NCBI GenBank assembly: GCA_902478705.1
Contig: CABSMB010000035.1
Span: 1 to 8,607 of the forward strand
Length of the DNA: 8,607 bases
Direction: 5' to 3'
DNA from: an uncultured Collinsella sp.
Lineage (GTDB): Bacteria > Actinomycetota > Coriobacteriia > Coriobacteriales > Coriobacteriaceae
Below the pieces are notes generated by a model, which searched no databases, was not told the origin of the DNA, and saw only the letters and a list, made by a program, of their open reading frames with translations. How positions within the stretch are numbered: the stretch's first letter is position 1; every line of letters starts with the position of its first letter. Positions 5,220 to 8,607 of this stretch are shown here, in pieces. Both the position numbers and the translations under genes were made by a program.

Positions 5220-7487
5220 ATGCCCCGTATCGATCTCGCTGATCTCGCCGAGCAGTCCTTTGGCACTGCGCTCGAGCAGCTCGACGACCGTCGCATTTAC
5301 AAGCTGCTGGTCAAGCTCGTGCAGGAGCGCTCCGCCGCCTGCCCGCTCAACAACGGCAAGAAAAAGCTCTACTACATCTCTGCCGAGTTTTTGATCGGCA
5401 AGCTGCTCATCAACAACATGATCGACCTCGGCATCTATGACGAGGTTAAGGACCAGCTCACCGCGGCGGGCCATGACCTCAACAAGATCGAGGAGTTTGA
5501 GGTCGAGCCTTCGCTGGGCAACGGCGGCCTGGGCCGTCTGGCCGCATGCTTCCTGGATTCCATCGCCACGCTGGGCCTCACCGGCGACGGCGTGGGCCTC
5601 AACTACCACTACGGCCTCTTCCGTCAGCGCTTTGTCGACAACCAGCAGAAGGCCGTCCCCGACGAGTGGCTCGGCGAGCAGGACATCCTGATTGATGACG
5701 ACCGCTCCTACACCGTCGAGTTCGGCGATTTTGCCGTCACCTCCAAGCTCGTCAACATCGATGTGCCCGGTTACGGCCAGCCCACCAAGAACCGTCTGCG
5801 TCTGTTCGACCTCGCGAGCGTTGACGACGGCTTGGTCCCCGGCAGCTCCATCGACTTCGACAAGACCGAGATCGCTAAGAACCTCACCTTGTTCCTGTAC
5901 CCCGACGATTCCGACGAGCAGGGTCGTCTGCTTCGCATCTATCAGGAGTACTTCATGGTGAGCAACGCCGCCCAGCTCCTGATCGACGAGGCCGTCGAGC
6001 GCGGCAGCAACCTGCACGATCTGGCCGATTACGCCGTGGTTCAGATTAACGACACGCACCCCACTATGGTCATTCCCGAGCTCATCCGACTGCTCACCAC
6101 CGAGCACGACATTGAGTTTGACGAGGCCGTTACCATCGTGCGCTCCATGGTCGCCTACACCAACCATACGATTCTTGCCGAGGCGCTCGAGAAGTGGCCG
6201 CTTGCCAGCCTGCAGAAGGTCTCCCCCGCCATCGCCGACATCATCGTCAAGCTCGACGAGATCGCCAAGGCCGAGCACGACGATCCGCGCGTCGCCATTA
6301 TCGACGAGCATGACACCGTCCACATGGCCCATATGGACATCCACTTTGGCTTCTCCATCAACGGTGTCGCCGCGCTGCACACCAAGATTTTGAAGGACAC
6401 CGAGCTTCACCCGTTCTACGAGATCTATCCCGAAAAGTTTTCCAACAAGACCAACGGCATCACCTTCCGCCGCTGGATTCACGGCGCCAACCCCGCACTC
6501 GCCAGCCTGCTCGACGATGTGATCGGCACCGATTGGCGCAGCACCGGCGACCTGAGCAAGCTCGCCGAGTTCGCCGGCGACAAGAACGTCCTCGATCGCC
6601 TGGCCACCACCAAGGCAGACGCCAAAGCCATCATGCGCCAGTTCATGGCGCTCGAGCAGGGCGTGACCATTCCCTCCAACGCCATCATCGACGTTCAGGT
6701 CAAGCGTATCCACGAGTACAAGCGCCAGCAGATGCTCGCGCTCTACATCATCTGGAAGTACCTCGACATCAAGAACGGCAACAGACCTAAGCACCCCGTC
6801 ACCATCATCTTTGGCGGCAAGGCGGCGCCCGCCTACACCATCGCCCAGGACATCATCCACCTGATCCTGACGCTGTCGCAGTGGATCGCCAACGATCCCG
6901 ACGTGGCCCCCTACCTGCAGGTTGTCATGATCGAGAACTACAACGTCACCGCTGCCGAGCGCGTGATTCCCGCCGCTGACATCTCCGAGCAGATCAGCCT
7001 GGCTTCCAAGGAGGCGAGCGGCACCTCCAACATGAAGTTCATGCTCAACGGCGCCCTGACCCTGTGCACGCTCGACGGCGCCAACGTGGAGATTGCCGAG
7101 CTCGTTGGCGACGAGAACATTTACACCTTTGGTGCCTCGTCCAAGTGGGTCGAGCAGCTCTACGCCGACGGCACCTATGACGCCGGCGCGCTCTACCGCA
7201 AGCCCGGCATTAAGCTGCTGGTGGACTTTATCACCAACCCCGCCTTTATGGCGACCGGCAACGCGGAGCGCCTGCAACGTCTGCACGACGACATCAAGGG
7301 CAAGGACTGGTTCATGGCCCTGCTCGACATTGAGGAGTACATCCAGACCAAGGAGCGTGTGCTGGCCGACTACGAGGACCAGGACGCCTGGATGCGCAAG
7401 GCGCTGATCAACATCGCCAACGCCGGCACCTTCTCGTCCGACCGTACCATCTCGCAGTACAACGACGAGATTTGGCACCTGAGCTAA
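5220..7487 (+). CDS. glgP: Glycogen/starch/maltodextrin phosphorylase (GT35)
   Basis: This enzyme cleaves terminal alpha-1,4-glucosyl units with phosphate to give glucose-1-phosphate, using pyridoxal phosphate, in the cytoplasm. Its 755 residues are somewhat shorter than the ~800 of the E. coli enzymes. The shortening is mainly at the N-terminus, where the animal enzymes carry their regulatory phosphorylation site. Motifs in order are EFLIGKLLINN (about residues 60-70), VEPSLGNGGLGRLAACF (95-111), VQINDTHP, VKRIHEYKRQ (494-503) and EASGTSNMKFMLNGALT, where Lys606 is the expected PLP Schiff-base lysine. The DGANVEIAE motif follows. The start is the ATG at 5220, with AGGAGG (5210-5215) 4 nt upstream. 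Adjacency to malQ suggests maltodextrin as well as glycogen turnover, so malP would be an equally fair symbol; sequence alone does not separate the two. A terminator follows directly. Confidence 0.95.
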   Translation: MPRIDLADLAEQSFGTALEQLDDRRIYKLLVKLVQERSAACPLNNGKKKLYYISAEFLIGKLLINNMIDLGIYDEVKDQLTAAGHDLNKIEEFEVEPSLGNGGLGRLAACFLDSIATLGLTGDGVGLNYHYGLFRQRFVDNQQKAVPDEWLGEQDILIDDDRSYTVEFGDFAVTSKLVNIDVPGYGQPTKNRLRLFDLASVDDGLVPGSSIDFDKTEIAKNLTLFLYPDDSDEQGRLLRIYQEYFMVSNAAQLLIDEAVERGSNLHDLADYAVVQINDTHPTMVIPELIRLLTTEHDIEFDEAVTIVRSMVAYTNHTILAEALEKWPLASLQKVSPAIADIIVKLDEIAKAEHDDPRVAIIDEHDTVHMAHMDIHFGFSINGVAALHTKILKDTELHPFYEIYPEKFSNKTNGITFRRWIHGANPALASLLDDVIGTDWRSTGDLSKLAEFAGDKNVLDRLATTKADAKAIMRQFMALEQGVTIPSNAIIDVQVKRIHEYKRQQMLALYIIWKYLDIKNGNRPKHPVTIIFGGKAAPAYTIAQDIIHLILTLSQWIANDPDVAPYLQVVMIENYNVTAAERVIPAADISEQISLASKEASGTSNMKFMLNGALTLCTLDGANVEIAELVGDENIYTFGASSKWVEQLYADGTYDAGALYRKPGIKLLVDFITNPAFMATGNAERLQRLHDDIKGKDWFMALLDIEEYIQTKERVLADYEDQDAWMRKALINIANAGTFSSDRTISQYNDEIWHLS

Positions 7488-7514
7488 TTCGCTTCCCCTA
7501 CCCATCCTCTTGAG

Positions 7515-7546
7515 AAACGGAGTCGTGGCAACACGGCTCCGTTTTT
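7515..7546 (+). terminator. Intrinsic terminator of the phosphorylase gene
   Basis: Bases 7515-7527 pair with 7532-7544 over 13 positions with one T-G wobble, closed by a GCAA tetraloop. The T-run 7542-7546 follows. The A-rich left arm could also give weak termination on the other strand. Confidence 0.9.
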
Positions 7547-7587
7547 CGTGCCCGCACGTTACCCTGCAACCCGACTCGACCGAAGAA

Positions 7588-7642
7588 TCTCGATCTGTAA
7601 CAGCTACTCGGTAAAAACGGCCCCAGCTGTTACAGATTGAGA
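7588..7642. repeat. Hairpin element 1 of the alternating array
   Basis: The arms extend to 18 bp here (7588-7605 with 7625-7642) with one G-T wobble, because the first loop bases GCT and last loop bases AGC also pair. Measured from the 15-bp arms the loop is 25 nt. Confidence 0.85.
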
Positions 7643-7667
7643 CATACCGGCCCCTCCCCTTGGGTTT

Positions 7668-7724
7668 ATCTCAATCTGTAACATCTAGCAGCTGAAATTC
7701 GCCTTTGGTGTTACAGATTTAGAT
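7668..7724. repeat. Hairpin element 2 of the alternating array
   Basis: Bases 7668-7683 pair with 7709-7724 over 16 positions with one mismatch, with a 25-nt loop. This is the most diverged copy; its right arm reads TGTTACAGATTTAGA. Confidence 0.82.
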
Positions 7725-7747
7725 GAAATGGTTAGCTCGGCGGAACC

Positions 7748-7804
7748 GTCTCGATCTGTAACATCTAACGTCCGAAATCGGCCCTACCTGTTACAGATCG
7801 AGAC
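7748..7804. repeat. Hairpin element 3 of the alternating array
   Basis: Bases 7748-7763 pair perfectly with 7789-7804 over 16 positions, with a 25-nt loop that itself contains a small CCGA-AA-TCGG hairpin (7772-7781). Confidence 0.85.
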
Positions 7805-7825
7805 AAACGACCGGTCAGACAATCC

Positions 7826-7875
7826 CAACACAAAGAAAGGCTTCCCTCTCGCCCAGTGGACGGGAGGGGAGCCTT
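7826..7875 (-). terminator. Intrinsic terminator of the ABC transporter ATPase gene
   Basis: Bases 7837-7851 pair with 7861-7875 over 15 positions with two G-T wobbles, around a 9-nt loop. Read on the - strand, the stem is followed by TTTCTTTGTGTT, a T-rich tail. It lies about 67 nt beyond the stop codon of the - strand gene. The stretch 7876-7942 between them shows nothing else I can name beyond short GC-rich self-complementary segments. Confidence 0.78.
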
Positions 7876-7942
7876 ATATGTGACCGCGGCAAAAGGATGG
7901 CAATACCGCAGTCGCCCAAAGGGAGGGCCTGGATGCCCGGGC

Positions 7943-8577
7943 CTAGATAAGGTTCTTGCCAGAGACCTTATCGAAGAGATGGGTCGCGTTCTTCTCGAAC
8001 TTGAACCAGATGGTGTCGCCAGCCTTGAGCGCACCCTTGGCCTCAAGGTCGACAACGGGAATAATCAGGACGAACTGGCCGTCGGGAGCGGTCACGTGCA
8101 CATGCTCGGTCGAACCCATGAGCTCGGTCACCTCGACGGTGCCCTGGAGCGCACCCTCCTCGCCCTTGTCGGCAAGCAAGATCTGCTCGGGGCGCACGCC
8201 GGCCGTGATCTCCTTCACGTCGCCGTCGTCCCAGTTGAGAGCAAGCTGAGCGCAAGTCTCGGGAGCGAGCGCCACGTTCATGTCCTCGGTCTTGACGGTA
8301 AAGCCGTTGCCCGAGCGTACCAGCTGGGCATCGAAGAAGTTCATCTGCGGCACGCCGATAAAGCCGGCGACGAAGATGTTCGCGGGGTGGTTGAAGACCT
8401 CCTGCGGGGTGGCGATCTGCTGAACGACGCCGTCCTTCATGACCACGATGCGGTCGCCGAGGGTCATGGCCTCGGTCTGGTCGTGGGTGACGTAGATGAA
8501 GGTGCCCTTGATCTCGTGGCGCAGCTTGATGAGCTCGGCGCGCATCTGGTTACGGAGCTTGGCGTCCAGGTTGGACA
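7943..8577 (-). CDS. Sugar ABC transporter ATP-binding protein (MalK/MsmK/UgpC type), C-terminal part
   Basis: About 210 C-terminal residues of an ABC ATPase that powers a carbohydrate importer from the cytoplasmic face of the membrane. The visible sequence begins at the D-loop (SNLDAKLR), followed by the H-loop YVTHDQTEAMTL. Next come the conserved NHPANIFVAGFIG segment and the regulatory TOBE-type domain with GVRPEQILL. Walker A, the Q-loop, the LSGGQ signature and most of Walker B are missing, because the contig ends here. Full-length relatives have about 360-370 residues. The partial codon at 8576-8577 supplies the TG of the expected Leu in PLSNLD; an apparent GTG start at 8578 exists only because adapter sequence begins there. 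Family members often serve several sugar importers. Proximity to malQ and the phosphorylase gene suggests, but does not show, maltodextrin or glycan-oligosaccharide uptake. malK, msmK and ugpC cannot be told apart from this part. Confidence 0.9.
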
Positions 8578-8607
8578 CTGTCTCTTATACACATCTGACG
8601 CTGCCGA
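8578..8607. other. Nextera/Tn5 sequencing adapter at contig end (not genomic)
   Basis: Bases 8578-8596 (CTGTCTCTTATACACATCT) are the 19-bp Tn5 mosaic end used in Nextera libraries, and 8597-8607 (GACGCTGCCGA) continue into the known adapter. The reading frame of the ABC ATPase fits its family exactly up to 8577 and breaks at 8578. These 30 bases should be trimmed. Confidence 0.97.

Larger units (their letters stand above)
7588..7803. repeat. Array of six 15-bp repeats in strictly alternating orientation, ~40-bp period
   Basis: The repeat TCTCGATCTGTAACA occurs at 7588-7602, 7669-7683 (A for G at position 5) and 7749-7763. Its reverse complement occurs at 7628-7642 (one change), 7709-7723 (two changes) and 7789-7803 (exact). 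Start-to-start steps are 40, 41, 40, 40 and 40 bp, and the gaps are 25, 26, 25, 25 and 25 nt. Neighbouring copies therefore form three hairpin elements of 55 bp joined by 25-26-nt linkers. The array lies between the terminators of two convergent genes and has no open frame of note. It does not match a named family I recognise. A BIME-like or other small palindromic repeat cluster is the closest comparison. Confidence 0.9.

Noticed and set aside
5046..7505. 819-codon open frame on the - strand opposite the phosphorylase gene
   Set aside because: It has low-complexity V/D/G/L-rich composition typical of the antisense of high-GC genes, no family motif, and lies exactly opposite a well-identified gene.
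7588..7803. CRISPR array
   Set aside because: The repeats are only 15 bp and alternate in orientation, the intra-hairpin gaps share a common core, and no cas genes are in view.
7943..8578. Complete 211-residue ABC protein starting at GTG 8578
   Set aside because: The GTG is made by the adapter junction, and the N-terminal nucleotide-binding motifs are absent because the contig ends.
8578..8607. Tn5-like transposon end or mobile element
   Set aside because: The mosaic end is followed by synthetic adapter sequence and stops at the end of the contig, so it comes from library preparation.
1..8607. tRNA, rRNA or riboswitch genes
   Set aside because: I saw no cloverleaf-like segment with a T-loop motif, no rRNA signature, and no recognisable riboswitch core in the intergenic regions.

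Overview
The window is high-GC bacterial DNA with closely spaced genes, clear AGGAG-type ribosome binding sites and strong intrinsic terminators. The protein sequences and base composition suggest an actinobacterium of the class Coriobacteriia, possibly Collinsella or a relative. That placement is inferred from remembered resemblance, not from a search. The window ends at a real contig end: the last 30 bases (8578-8607) are Nextera/Tn5 sequencing adapter, not genome.

Layout. 1-540 is the 3' part of murB (peptidoglycan precursor synthesis, + strand), followed by a terminator. 568-822 is a non-coding gap between convergent genes. It holds a perfect 28-bp inverted repeat around a hairpin, plus a 19-bp direct repeat. 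823-2031 (- strand) encodes a Tat-exported coiled-coil protein with a C-terminal CHAP/NlpC-like cysteine hydrolase domain, a probable cell-wall hydrolase. 2032-2300 is the divergent promoter region between it and galE (2301-3362, + strand). After a strong terminator come malQ (3586-5091) and a glycogen/maltodextrin phosphorylase gene (5220-7487), both + strand and separated by another terminator. malQ has a leader with two tandem promoter-like sequences, a palindrome and a possible 13-codon leader peptide. 7943-8577 (- strand) is the C-terminal part of a MalK/MsmK/UgpC-type sugar ABC transporter ATPase, cut by the contig end.

How the genes fit together. MalQ and the phosphorylase form the standard intracellular route that turns maltodextrin or glycogen into glucose-1-phosphate and glucose. 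The ATPase could energise uptake of such oligosaccharides. GalE supplies or consumes UDP-galactose. MurB and the exported hydrolase act on peptidoglycan. Terminators after murB, galE, malQ and the phosphorylase suggest mostly single-gene transcription units.

The most unusual feature is at 7588-7803, in the second convergent junction. Six copies of a 15-bp sequence alternate strictly in orientation at steps of 40, 41, 40, 40 and 40 bp, making three hairpin elements with identical 25-nt loops. I do not recognise this arrangement as a named family. It resembles a BIME or small palindromic repeat array more than CRISPR.
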